DNA from: an uncultured Bacteroides sp.
GTDB lineage: Bacteria > Bacteroidota > Bacteroidia > Bacteroidales > Bacteroidaceae
Direction of reading: 5' to 3'
Assembly: GCA_902492205.1 (NCBI GenBank)
Contig: CABUKU010000002.1
Coordinates: forward strand, 62,001-126,000
Length of the DNA: 64,000 nucleotides
Under the pieces are notes generated by a model that saw nothing but the letters and a program-made list of their open reading frames with translations, was not told where the DNA came from and did not search any database. Every line of letters begins with the position of its first letter. Position 1 is the first letter of the stretch. Positions 16,479-24,422 of the stretch are shown piece by piece. Position numbers and translations under genes: made by a program.

Positions 16479-17162
16479 ATGAAATATAAACATACACTTC
16501 TGTTTCTGCTGTTATGTATAACTCTTCCCGTTTCTGCGCAATTAGGCGAAGAACGCAATAATTGGTCTGTGGGTATTAACGGTGGAGTAAACTTTAATAA
16601 AGTATCTTTTTTCCCTTCTATAAAGCAAAATATGCCTATGGGAATAACAGGTGGAGTAACTGCCCGTTATATATCTGAAAAGTATTTTGCCATGATATGC
16701 GGCATTCAAGCCGAATTAAATTATTCTCAACGTGGATGGGAAGAAAAGATTGAAGACAATGCCAATACTTATTCACGCACGATGAATTATTTGGAGTTGC
16801 CTCTCCTCGCCCATCTTGCTTTCGGTAGGGATAGAGGTGTACAATTCTTTATCAATGCAGGACCTCAGTTGGGCTTTCTCATTAGCGAAAAAGAAACGAT
16901 GAGTGCCGATTGGGATACAAGTAACCGTCCGAATGGTGTAGTAGAGCAATATGGATTAATGGCACAAAAGAAGTTTGACTACGGAATAGTAGGTGGAGGA
17001 GGACTTGAAATAAGAACGGGTATCGGACATTTTCTATTGGAAGGAAGATATTACTTTGGTTTGGCGGACTTCTTCAACAGCACTAAAAAGGATCCGTTTG
17101 AGAAATCGGCTCACACAACAATCTCTGCAAGATTAACTTACTTATTCGACATCAAGAAATAG
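16479..17162 (+). CDS. PorT-family outer-membrane beta-barrel protein
   Basis: 227 residues. The signal peptide ends in LPVSAQ (about residue 21). The mature part has alternating aromatic strands (WSVGINGGVNFNKV, GITGGVTARYI, MNYLELPLLAHLAFG, VQFFINAGPQLGFL, ISARLTYLFDIKK) typical of the PorT/OmpW-like barrel group of Bacteroidetes. Function unknown. It lies five bases downstream of the LysM protein and ahead of a strong terminator. Confidence 0.8.
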   Translation: MKYKHTLLFLLLCITLPVSAQLGEERNNWSVGINGGVNFNKVSFFPSIKQNMPMGITGGVTARYISEKYFAMICGIQAELNYSQRGWEEKIEDNANTYSRTMNYLELPLLAHLAFGRDRGVQFFINAGPQLGFLISEKETMSADWDTSNRPNGVVEQYGLMAQKKFDYGIVGGGGLEIRTGIGHFLLEGRYYFGLADFFNSTKKDPFEKSAHTTISARLTYLFDIKK

Positions 17163-17177
17163 CATTATCATCTATAT

Positions 17178-17215
17178 AAAAAGGTTGCCTTTTCATATGG
17201 AAAGGCAACCTTTTT
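17178..17215. terminator. Strong bidirectional terminator
   Basis: Arms AAAAAGGTTGCCTTT and AAAGGCAACCTTTTT with an eight-base loop, and a T-run on both strands. It separates two convergent genes. Confidence 0.9.
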
Positions 17216-17237
17216 TATTTTATGCAAGATAATTCTT

Positions 17238-17696
17238 TTAAGGTCTTAATCTGTCAGCAGCCTTAACCATAAATTCATCTTTACCAATAGCACGGATTGC
17301 AAGGTAATTCAGAATAATGCAAACCAATGGCAATGCAAGAGCCCATGACAATTGATAGCTTGCCTCCAACTTTCCTTTTAAAACGAACATGAACACAACA
17401 AAAGTAATGTAATAGCCTATAAGAATAATACTATTAAATACTGTCATTCTGATTTGAAGAATCCTATTTTTAAACATGAAAATTGTGCCGGATGACACAA
17501 TAGCCGAAAGAATCAGCAATGCCAACATTCCCCATGAAGAAGAGCTGGTAGCTCCATCAGGGAAAACAATCCCATAACTCATAAAGTTATAAATACTGCC
17601 GTCACCTGCTACGAAAGAGCCTACCGGTTGGCACATGGTTATAATCAATAAAACTGTTACTACTAATAAATAAACAGTTTGAATACGTTGTAACAT
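17238..17696 (-). CDS. DUF4293 membrane protein
   Basis: 152 residues with four hydrophobic segments (VYLLVVTVLLIITMC, GMLALLILSAIVSSGTIFMF, SIILIGYYITFVVFMFVL, LSWALALPLVCIILNYLAI), opening MLQRIQTVYLL as in DUF4293 proteins of Bacteroidetes. Inner-membrane protein of unknown function. It lies downstream of bamD-rpoZ but is separated from rpoZ by a terminator hairpin. Confidence 0.8.
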   Translation of the reverse strand: MLQRIQTVYLLVVTVLLIITMCQPVGSFVAGDGSIYNFMSYGIVFPDGATSSSSWGMLALLILSAIVSSGTIFMFKNRILQIRMTVFNSIILIGYYITFVVFMFVLKGKLEASYQLSWALALPLVCIILNYLAIRAIGKDEFMVKAADRLRP

Positions 17697-17734
17697 AATA
17701 TCTCTTTTCTAATTTAAGTGTTATGACAAAAAGA

Positions 17735-17763
17735 AAAGGCCGTTTCCTTTAGAAGCGGCCTTT
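17735..17763 (-). terminator. Terminator after rpoZ
   Basis: Arms 17735-17746 and 17752-17763 (AAAGGCCG.TTC type, 11 of 12 pairs), followed on the minus strand by a T-rich run. It limits read-through from rpoZ into DUF4293. Confidence 0.7.
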
Positions 17764-17774
17764 ACCGGGAGTCG

Positions 17775-18110
17775 TTATTGTAATTTTTCTTTTTCCTTAG
17801 CCGGATTTCTATAATAAACCTTACCTTCAATATACTCTTGCGTAGCAATCAAAGTAGGTTTAGGAAGCTTCTCATAATAACGAGAAATTTCAATTTGCTC
17901 TCTGTTCTCAAACACTTCTTCCAGGTTATCATTGTATGAAGCAAATTCCTGTAATTTCTTGGAAAGATCATTCTTAATTTCTACTGAAATCTGATTAGAA
18001 CGTTTTCCAATGATAGATACTGTTTCGTATACATTACCGGTATCTTCACACAACTCCATCATGTCACGGGTAACAGTATTTGTTGGAGCATTCGTTTTTT
18101 TGTAATCCAT
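17775..18110 (-). CDS. rpoZ: DNA-directed RNA polymerase omega subunit, Bacteroidetes type
   Basis: 111 residues. The opening MDYKKTNAPTNTVTRDMMEL and the ending YIEGKVYYRNPAKEKEKLQ are those of the omega-like subunit annotated across Bacteroides. Omega stabilises assembly of the RNA polymerase beta-prime subunit. It lies 13 bases after bamD, so the pair is an operon. I recognise the family from its characteristic N- and C-termini. Confidence 0.85.
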   Translation of the reverse strand: MDYKKTNAPTNTVTRDMMELCEDTGNVYETVSIIGKRSNQISVEIKNDLSKKLQEFASYNDNLEEVFENREQIEISRYYEKLPKPTLIATQEYIEGKVYYRNPAKEKEKLQ

Positions 18111-18123
18111 AATTCTTTTATAA

Positions 18124-18930
18124 TTAGTCTTTGATTATTTTACTTGATTCTTTAAAAAACTTCTCTGTTTCTTTGGTATATTTACTTTCAGGGAATTCAT
18201 TCTTGAATGCATAATATTCATCAACTACATCTCTGAAACGTTCCTCTTTTTTATCTTCCGTACTTTGCACAGCCATTTCATATTTAGCCCGCAAAACCAA
18301 GATAGATAAGTCTTCACGCATTTCCGTATAAGGATAATCCTTCAGCGCATTTTGGGCAGTAATAACACACGACAAGTAATTGTTAGCATGCATATAGTTT
18401 CCCAAATTATAATAAAGTTTTGCTGCAAGATATTCTTTAAGAACCAGTTTATCCTGTAATTTGAATATCATATCCTGAGCTTCGTCTTTTTTGTCGCTCA
18501 TAGGGAAATATTCCATAAACATCTGCAACTCTTGAATAGCTTTATATGTACTAGATTGATCAAGACGTGCTTCGGGAGTATCCAAATAAAGCGCTTTTCC
18601 GGCATGGAAGCGTGCTAACTCTGCAAATATCCCTCTTGGATAAACGTTATAATAATTAATGAAATAGTGAGATGAAGTAAGATAGTCCTTTTGGTTGTAA
18701 TAGCTCATGGCAAGCATATACAAAGACTCCTCTGCCTTATCGGTACCCTTTAAGATAGTAACCAGTTCTTCAAGTAAAGTTGCAGATTTATTGTACTGAC
18801 CTTTAGCAAAATAGTTTTTTGCTGCTTCATACTTATACTCGTAATTGGTACTTTTTAAAATCTTATTATAGTCTCCACATGAGGAAAAGACTACTGCTGT
18901 GAGCAGAATTATGATTATATTTTTCTTCAT
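18124..18930 (-). CDS. bamD: BamD-like outer-membrane assembly lipoprotein
   Basis: 268 residues from the ATG at 18930. A longer frame from 18978 exists, but the promoter at 18948-18979 lies inside its first 16 codons, and the shorter start gives a clean lipoprotein leader (MKKNIIIILLTAVVFSSC, lipid on Cys18). The mature protein is a chain of TPR-like helices (AAKNYFAKGQYNKSATLLEE, EESLYMLAMSYYNQKDYLTS, AAKLYYNLGNYMHANNYLS) ending in EFPESKYTKETEKFF. BamD holds the periplasmic side of the Bam complex that inserts outer-membrane barrels. Confidence 0.9.
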   Translation of the reverse strand: MKKNIIIILLTAVVFSSCGDYNKILKSTNYEYKYEAAKNYFAKGQYNKSATLLEELVTILKGTDKAEESLYMLAMSYYNQKDYLTSSHYFINYYNVYPRGIFAELARFHAGKALYLDTPEARLDQSSTYKAIQELQMFMEYFPMSDKKDEAQDMIFKLQDKLVLKEYLAAKLYYNLGNYMHANNYLSCVITAQNALKDYPYTEMREDLSILVLRAKYEMAVQSTEDKKEERFRDVVDEYYAFKNEFPESKYTKETEKFFKESSKIIKD

Positions 18931-18947
18931 TTCATTCAAATAATGCG

Positions 18948-18979
18948 CAAAAATACGGATATCCAACGAATAATGCAAT
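18948..18979 (-). promoter_or_regulatory. Promoter of bamD-rpoZ
   Basis: On the minus strand ATTG (18979-18976), 20 bases, then TATTTTTG (18955-18948), close to the TTTG / TAnnTTTG consensus. It predicts a start near 18942, about a dozen bases before the bamD ATG at 18930, and so decides the start codon. Confidence 0.6.
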
Positions 18980-19032
18980 TAATCAAGAGTTTTTAATACT
19001 AAAAAGGAGTTAAAGGAGGTAGAGAAATATAT

Positions 19033-19058
19033 ACGGGGATGAAATTATTCATCCCCGT
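19033..19058 (-). terminator. Terminator after the ACT-domain gene
   Basis: Perfect 11-base arms ACGGGGATGAA / TTCATCCCCGT with a four-base loop. The T-run that follows on the minus strand is weak. Confidence 0.6.
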
Positions 19059-19074
19059 TATGAAAAAAGACTGA

Positions 19075-19500
19075 TTACAATTTATATAAATCACTGGCTG
19101 CAAGTAAATCTACTTTCTTTTCTGTCAGCACTTTAATGCAAGTATCCATATCATTGGGACGAATAATAACGTTCGCAATATTATTGCTGGCAAAAGAATA
19201 CATATATTCAATGAATACACCAGCTTCCGACAAATATTGCAATACTTTTGCCAAAGCTCCCGGCACATTTGGGCAACTGATTCCCACCACATCTGTAATA
19301 TTTACTGCAAAATGATTTGCTTTCAACGCTGAATACGCTTTATCTGGATCGGAAACAATTCCGCGAAGTATGCCGAAATCAGCATTTTCGGCAATGCACA
19401 ATGCTGAAAGATTAATTCCTTCCTTAGCAAGCACTTCTGTTACTTCTCCCAATCTGCCGGATTTGTTTTCCAAAAATATAGAAAGTTGTTTTGCTACCAT
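19075..19500 (-). CDS. Double ACT-domain amino-acid-binding protein
   Basis: 141 residues from the second ATG (MVAKQLSIFLENKSGRLGEV), the usual start of the family; the frame also opens six codons earlier at 19518. Two ACT domains are visible: residues about 4-65 (LENKSGRLGEVTEVLAKEGI) and about 70-135 (PNVPGALAKVLQYLSEAGV). ACT domains bind amino acids to regulate enzymes. This stand-alone protein is regularly encoded next to phenylacetate-CoA ligase in Bacteroidetes, as here, so it probably senses an aromatic or branched amino acid tied to that enzyme (inference). Confidence 0.85.
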   Translation of the reverse strand: MVAKQLSIFLENKSGRLGEVTEVLAKEGINLSALCIAENADFGILRGIVSDPDKAYSALKANHFAVNITDVVGISCPNVPGALAKVLQYLSEAGVFIEYMYSFASNNIANVIIRPNDMDTCIKVLTEKKVDLLAASDLYKL

Positions 19501-19538
19501 AACTTTAATTTTATTCAAATATACAATATTATTTTGAA

Positions 19539-20840
19539 TTATACGAGTTTTCTGTTATCAATTACACGCTTTGCTTTACCAACACTACGCTCTATGCTCC
19601 TTGGCTCAACTAATTTCACATCCACTCCCAAACCCAATACACTTTGTAAACGTGAAGTAAGTTTTTTCTTCAAAGCAATCATCTTGTTTATCTCATCGGA
19701 ATAGAATTCAGAACGTACTTCCACTTTTAATTCCATCTTATCCGTATTATTCACGCGGTCTATAGTCAACAAATAATGTGGTTCAAACTCTTCGTGCTCA
19801 AGGATAACCGTCTCAACTTGCGATGGAAAGACATTCACTCCACGAATTATCAACATATCGTCACTTCTTCCTAGAATTCTATCCATGCGTACCAATGTAC
19901 GTCCACATTCACACTTCTCATAGTGGAGTGCAGTAAGGTCTTTCGTACGGTAGCGAAGCAGCGGCATACCTTCTTTTGTTAAATGAGTAAAGACAAGTTC
20001 TCCCGTTTGTCCCGGTTCAACCGGTTGCAATGTATTCGGATTTATTATTTCCGGGAAAAAATGGTCTTCATTTAAGTGCGTACCATGTTGGCATTCACAT
20101 TCATAACCTACTCCCGGCCCGGATATTTCACTTAAACCATATATATCGTAAGCCTTGATTCCCAATTTCTCCTGAATCTCTTTACGCATATTTTCCGTCC
20201 ACGGTTCGGCACCAAATGCTCCTGCTTTCAGTTTAAATTCTTCACGGGGAATGCCGGAGTCTTTGATAGCATCAGCCAAAAAAAGCGCATATGAAGGTGT
20301 ACAACAAAGAACAGTTGTACCAAAATCGTGCATCAGGGTTATCTGCTTTTCAGTATTTCCACTTGACATTGGTATCACTGAAGCACCAATATTTTCAGCT
20401 CCCATGTGAGCACCTAATCCACCCGTAAAGAGTCCGTAACCATAAGATACCTGAAAAACATCATTTTTTTCTGCTCCATAGGCAGTAAACGCACGCGAAA
20501 TGCACTCAGTCCACAATGACAAGTCCTTACGGGTATACCCCACAACGGTTGGTTTCCCCGTAGTTCCTGAAGAGCCATGAATACGAACAATCTGACTCAT
20601 GGGCACAGCACACAATCCAAATGGATAATTATCCCTGAGATCTGTTTTCGTCGTAAAAGGAAGTTTTACAATATCGTCTATATCATTAATATCATCGGGA
20701 GTAATTCCCAGTTCTTGCATTTTCTTGCGGTAAAAAGGAGTGTTATGATATACATGCTCCACAATCTTTTTCAATCTGATGCTCTGAATCTTTCGAAGCC
20801 CGTCACGATCCATGCACTCGATACTCTCATTCCAAATCAT
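19539..20840 (-). CDS. paaK: Phenylacetate-CoA ligase family protein
   Basis: 433 residues, typical for PaaK. An adenylate-forming enzyme that activates phenylacetate or a related aryl acid with ATP and CoA. The AMP-binding motif is HGSSGTTGKPTVVGYT near residue 93, the YGLSEISGPG block near 240, and the RTKDLTALHYEKCECGRTLVR region before the C-terminal domain with a metal-type CECG. It is followed by the ACT-domain gene, probably in the same transcript. In anaerobes this pair usually accompanies aromatic amino-acid fermentation through indolepyruvate oxidoreductase, which is not in the window. Confidence 0.9.
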   Translation of the reverse strand: MIWNESIECMDRDGLRKIQSIRLKKIVEHVYHNTPFYRKKMQELGITPDDINDIDDIVKLPFTTKTDLRDNYPFGLCAVPMSQIVRIHGSSGTTGKPTVVGYTRKDLSLWTECISRAFTAYGAEKNDVFQVSYGYGLFTGGLGAHMGAENIGASVIPMSSGNTEKQITLMHDFGTTVLCCTPSYALFLADAIKDSGIPREEFKLKAGAFGAEPWTENMRKEIQEKLGIKAYDIYGLSEISGPGVGYECECQHGTHLNEDHFFPEIINPNTLQPVEPGQTGELVFTHLTKEGMPLLRYRTKDLTALHYEKCECGRTLVRMDRILGRSDDMLIIRGVNVFPSQVETVILEHEEFEPHYLLTIDRVNNTDKMELKVEVRSEFYSDEINKMIALKKKLTSRLQSVLGLGVDVKLVEPRSIERSVGKAKRVIDNRKLV

Positions 20841-21072
20841 GTTTTCCAGTTGTATTAATTAAGTAATTTGCCATTTAATGTTTTAAACCGTTGCAAAGTA
20901 AATAAAACATTCGATATTTTGATACATTAAAGCTGATTTATTTATCCATTCGTCAGTAGTAGTTAATAGAAAGAACAAAGCGAAACAACTAACAATGAAT
21001 TAAAACTATCCGCTCTCCGTTAGAAATCGTTAAAAGATATATGTAACAGCATAACCATAAGTGTTCTCATAG

Positions 21073-21080
21073 TATCTTTG
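21073..21080 (+). promoter_or_regulatory. -7 box four bases from a start codon
   Basis: TATCTTTG matches TAnnTTTG and ends four bases before the ATG at 21085. The message would be leaderless or nearly so, unless translation starts at the in-frame ATG at 21115. Confidence 0.45.
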
Positions 21081-21084
21081 AATT

Positions 21085-22110
21085 ATGCTACAAACACGAT
21101 TATTTAAACTGATAATGATATGTATGCTATTGTCCGGATGTACGGGCAAAATAGCAATCACTCCTGCATTTTATGTATGGAAAAGTCAATTATCAGAAAA
21201 GGATGTGGATACCTCCTATTTAAGTAGCATACCTGTAAATAAGTTCTATTTACGCATGTTTGATGTAGATAATAAAGGGGACGGAACTGTATTTATAGCA
21301 GAATATTCTCCCAATACGGATACTATTCCCGGAGAGGTGGTTCCCGTAATATTCCTCACCAATCGGACATTCCTTTCATCATCTATTGACGGAAGCAAAG
21401 AATTAGCAGAAAAATGTATCAAGAAGATAGACAGCCTGTATAAACTTCATTTCAATAAACAACCACAAGAATACCAGTTCGACTGTGACTGGACAAAGAA
21501 ATCGGGCAAAGCATATTTCAGCTTCCTCAAAACTGTATCCGGGTTAAAACCGAATGCTGCTATTTCGTGCACCATTCGTCTGCATCAAATAAAATATAAA
21601 AAACAAACCGGAGTACCACCTGTAAATAAAGGTGTGTTAATGTATTATGCGTCTTCCGAACCAACTAACTTTGATAGTCCCAATACTATATTGGATGATA
21701 AGGAAGCCTCACTTTATATGGATCAAGCTTATGCTTATCCCTTACATTTGGACGTAGCTCTTCCACTTTACAGTTGGGGAATAGTCCGAAATCCATTTAA
21801 TAAAATCAAGTTGATTAACGGAGTATGCGAAGCAGATATTGCTATTCACCCCGAATATTATAAAAAGAAGAAGAATGGCATATACGAAATACTTCAATCA
21901 CATTATTTAAGAGGAATGTGGATTAACAAAGGGTATGAATTAAAAGTCGAAGAAGTAAGTCCTGAAGTATTGCAAGAAGCAGCCATAACACTCCGAAAAA
22001 AGTTAAAGCAAGAAGATAGGGAAGTCATCTTCTATCATTTGGATAATGACATTCTTAAACGATACTCTATTGAAAATTTACAAAATATAATAAAAGGGCT
22101 CTCATTATGA
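21085..22110 (+). CDS. Lipoprotein of unknown function, possibly TIM-barrel
   Basis: 341 residues. The leader ends in MLLSGC, a lipobox with Cys19 (from the ATG at 21085), so it is an outer-membrane lipoprotein. The middle has a YQFDCDWTKKSGKAYFSFLK segment followed by ISCTIRLHQ. The D-x-D-W..YFxFL pattern followed by a TIRLHQ strand recalls DUF3142-type TIM barrels, but I cannot confirm this. The start may be 21085 or 21115; the promoter box ends at 21080. The stop overlaps the next gene's ATG as ATGA, so the two are translationally coupled. Confidence 0.6.
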   Translation: MLQTRLFKLIMICMLLSGCTGKIAITPAFYVWKSQLSEKDVDTSYLSSIPVNKFYLRMFDVDNKGDGTVFIAEYSPNTDTIPGEVVPVIFLTNRTFLSSSIDGSKELAEKCIKKIDSLYKLHFNKQPQEYQFDCDWTKKSGKAYFSFLKTVSGLKPNAAISCTIRLHQIKYKKQTGVPPVNKGVLMYYASSEPTNFDSPNTILDDKEASLYMDQAYAYPLHLDVALPLYSWGIVRNPFNKIKLINGVCEADIAIHPEYYKKKKNGIYEILQSHYLRGMWINKGYELKVEEVSPEVLQEAAITLRKKLKQEDREVIFYHLDNDILKRYSIENLQNIIKGLSL

Positions 22111-24422
22111 AACGAAATAAACGCTACTTCCTACTTTTTATATTGGTATTGATGCCTTTCCATTCTTCGGTTAACGGCTGTGGATGGTCGTATAGTGAAG
22201 ATGAAATCTATTATAATCTTTTCGACCAACTTCTATTAAAAGAAGAAGGGTTAAAACCTTTCTTGCTTACCGGTGAACCGGGATTCTTCCAGACAGGAAC
22301 CAACTTATCTGATGAAAATATTGATGCATGGATGGCGTTTATTGGTAATGACCGAAAGCTGATAAACCTTGATAAACAGGCTATAAGCGAACTGGTTTAT
22401 CGCACTCCTCTTAAAGAATTGAATACAGAAAATATTCTTTCAGGTTCAACATGTGCTATTATGAATAGCACCAAAACAGGCAAACAAATAATAGATTATC
22501 TCCAATATGCAAAAACTTTAGAACCTTATGCACAAGAAAGAATTCAATCTCCTTCTACTGATGAGTATAAAAAACTTTTAGAAGAAGGAATGCAGTTATG
22601 GAAGTCATGCAACTACAAGGAACTAAAGCTTAGATATGGTTATCAACTTGTACGCCTTGCACACTATTCGGGCGAAAACGAGGAAGCTTTGGAGTTATTT
22701 GATAAATATGTAGAACCTGTGAAACAAAAGCATATCATTTATTATTATGCATTGGAACAAAAGGGCGGAGTACTTTATAATCTGGGGAAAAAAGCAGAAG
22801 CAAACTATTTATTCTGCCAAGTATTCGATCATAGTGATTGCAGAAAAGAGGTAGCTTACAACAGTATCAAGATACAAGGTGAAATAGACTGGAATAATAC
22901 ATATAAATTATGCAAGACTAACAAAGAGAAAGCGGTGCTTTATGCCATGAGAGGATATAACACGTTCTCCAATGAAATGGAAGAGATGAATAATATCCTG
23001 CAAGTATGTCCCGACTCTCCTTATTTAAAATTACTTGCTATCCGCTATATGAATAAGTTGGAGCGTTCCATTCTCAATATACTCTATAATATGGATGACA
23101 CTCATACATTCATGAAAATACCTGATGAAATAAAGAAATGCTACGCTGAAAATAAAGAATTAATAAATGTCATTATAAAGAACCCCAAAGTGAATGAAAA
23201 GGATTTTTGGTCTGCTTACTTAGCCCATATGGCTTTTCTTTTCAAAGATTATACATTGTGTGAAAGCTTACTTAATGGAATAAGGACCTCAAACGCTAAC
23301 TTGTTAAAACAGATAAGCCGTACGCGTTTCGGACTTTATCTTACTACCCTTAAAAAGTTAGGAGCAAAAGAAGAAAAGTCTATTGAGGAATACATGATAA
23401 AAGAAAATATAGACAAGGATTTTGTACGCGAAATTGTAGCGCATTTATACAAGCAACAAGGAGAATATGGGAAAGCTTATCTTGTACATAACAAAATTAG
23501 CAACTTGGAACAAAATCCCGATATTACCATCATCAATTCATTAATAAAAGAATACGAAGCAAATGGAACGCTCTCTACATGTGCAGACAGCACTTCTATA
23601 ACTAAAGATGATATAACTACCCTATATGAACTGAAAGGAACTTACTATCTACGTATGGGAGATTTAAGCGAAAGCATCAAATGGTATGATAAAGTGCCCG
23701 ATAATTATATCAACTTCAATCTAAAATATGATTGGGAAACAGATGAATATATTGCAATATCTTCTACGGAATATAACGGATATTCGGGGATTTCTCCGCT
23801 AATCTTCAGTAACGGATTCAAGCGCTGGTATAATATTCCTGCCGAAAAAGAACTGACAGATGTTGTTTATCGACAAAAAGAGTTTTCCTTTCTTAATAAG
23901 TATCATAATAAAAAGACTTTGGTACAGTCATTGCTACGTTTAAAGAACATGGAAAAAGAGAAAAATGAAACAGGAATGTGTGCCGCCTATCTGCTTGCAA
24001 ACTATTATTTCAATATCTCGGCGCGCGGATATTTTAGAAATATACCGTTCTATTTTGCTAATAACGGTTTCAGCAGTACACATTTCGGTGAATCCGTATC
24101 TGAAAATGAAGTTCCGGATTTCGAAAATGAATATAACTATAAAGGATTCTATTATTCCGTATTATTAACCAACGATGCTTTCAAAGCCCTGTCTTATTAT
24201 GAACATGTAGCCAGATATTCTTCCAACCCTGAACTAAAAGCGAGAGCATTATTCATGGCATCGGCTTGTGCGCAGGATCTGTATGGTGGGAATGATGGGG
24301 ATTATACGACTCCGGAAGATTATTATTCTGAAATTGCAAGAAAGTACAGTAATACCGGTTTCTTTAATGAAGCAAAAAACGAATGTAAATATTTTGATTA
24401 TTATATAAAGAATGAATTTTGA
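22107..24422 (+). CDS. Large exported protein with TPR-like helices, unknown function
   Basis: 771 residues. An N-terminal signal (YFLLFILVLMPFHSSVNGCGW) ends near the only early Cys-Gly-Cys-like site; whether it is lipidated is unclear. The rest is mostly helical with repeated A/Y/L patterns (LVRLAHYSGENEEALELFDKY, LEQKGGVLYNLGKKAEANYL, YYLRMGDLSESIKWYDKVP) that look like tetratricopeptide repeats. I do not recognise a named family. It overlaps the preceding lipoprotein by four bases and uvrB by eleven, so all three should be co-translated. The pairing with uvrB looks positional rather than functional. Confidence 0.6.
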   Translation: MKRNKRYFLLFILVLMPFHSSVNGCGWSYSEDEIYYNLFDQLLLKEEGLKPFLLTGEPGFFQTGTNLSDENIDAWMAFIGNDRKLINLDKQAISELVYRTPLKELNTENILSGSTCAIMNSTKTGKQIIDYLQYAKTLEPYAQERIQSPSTDEYKKLLEEGMQLWKSCNYKELKLRYGYQLVRLAHYSGENEEALELFDKYVEPVKQKHIIYYYALEQKGGVLYNLGKKAEANYLFCQVFDHSDCRKEVAYNSIKIQGEIDWNNTYKLCKTNKEKAVLYAMRGYNTFSNEMEEMNNILQVCPDSPYLKLLAIRYMNKLERSILNILYNMDDTHTFMKIPDEIKKCYAENKELINVIIKNPKVNEKDFWSAYLAHMAFLFKDYTLCESLLNGIRTSNANLLKQISRTRFGLYLTTLKKLGAKEEKSIEEYMIKENIDKDFVREIVAHLYKQQGEYGKAYLVHNKISNLEQNPDITIINSLIKEYEANGTLSTCADSTSITKDDITTLYELKGTYYLRMGDLSESIKWYDKVPDNYINFNLKYDWETDEYIAISSTEYNGYSGISPLIFSNGFKRWYNIPAEKELTDVVYRQKEFSFLNKYHNKKTLVQSLLRLKNMEKEKNETGMCAAYLLANYYFNISARGYFRNIPFYFANNGFSSTHFGESVSENEVPDFENEYNYKGFYYSVLLTNDAFKALSYYEHVARYSSNPELKARALFMASACAQDLYGGNDGDYTTPEDYYSEIARKYSNTGFFNEAKNECKYFDYYIKNEF

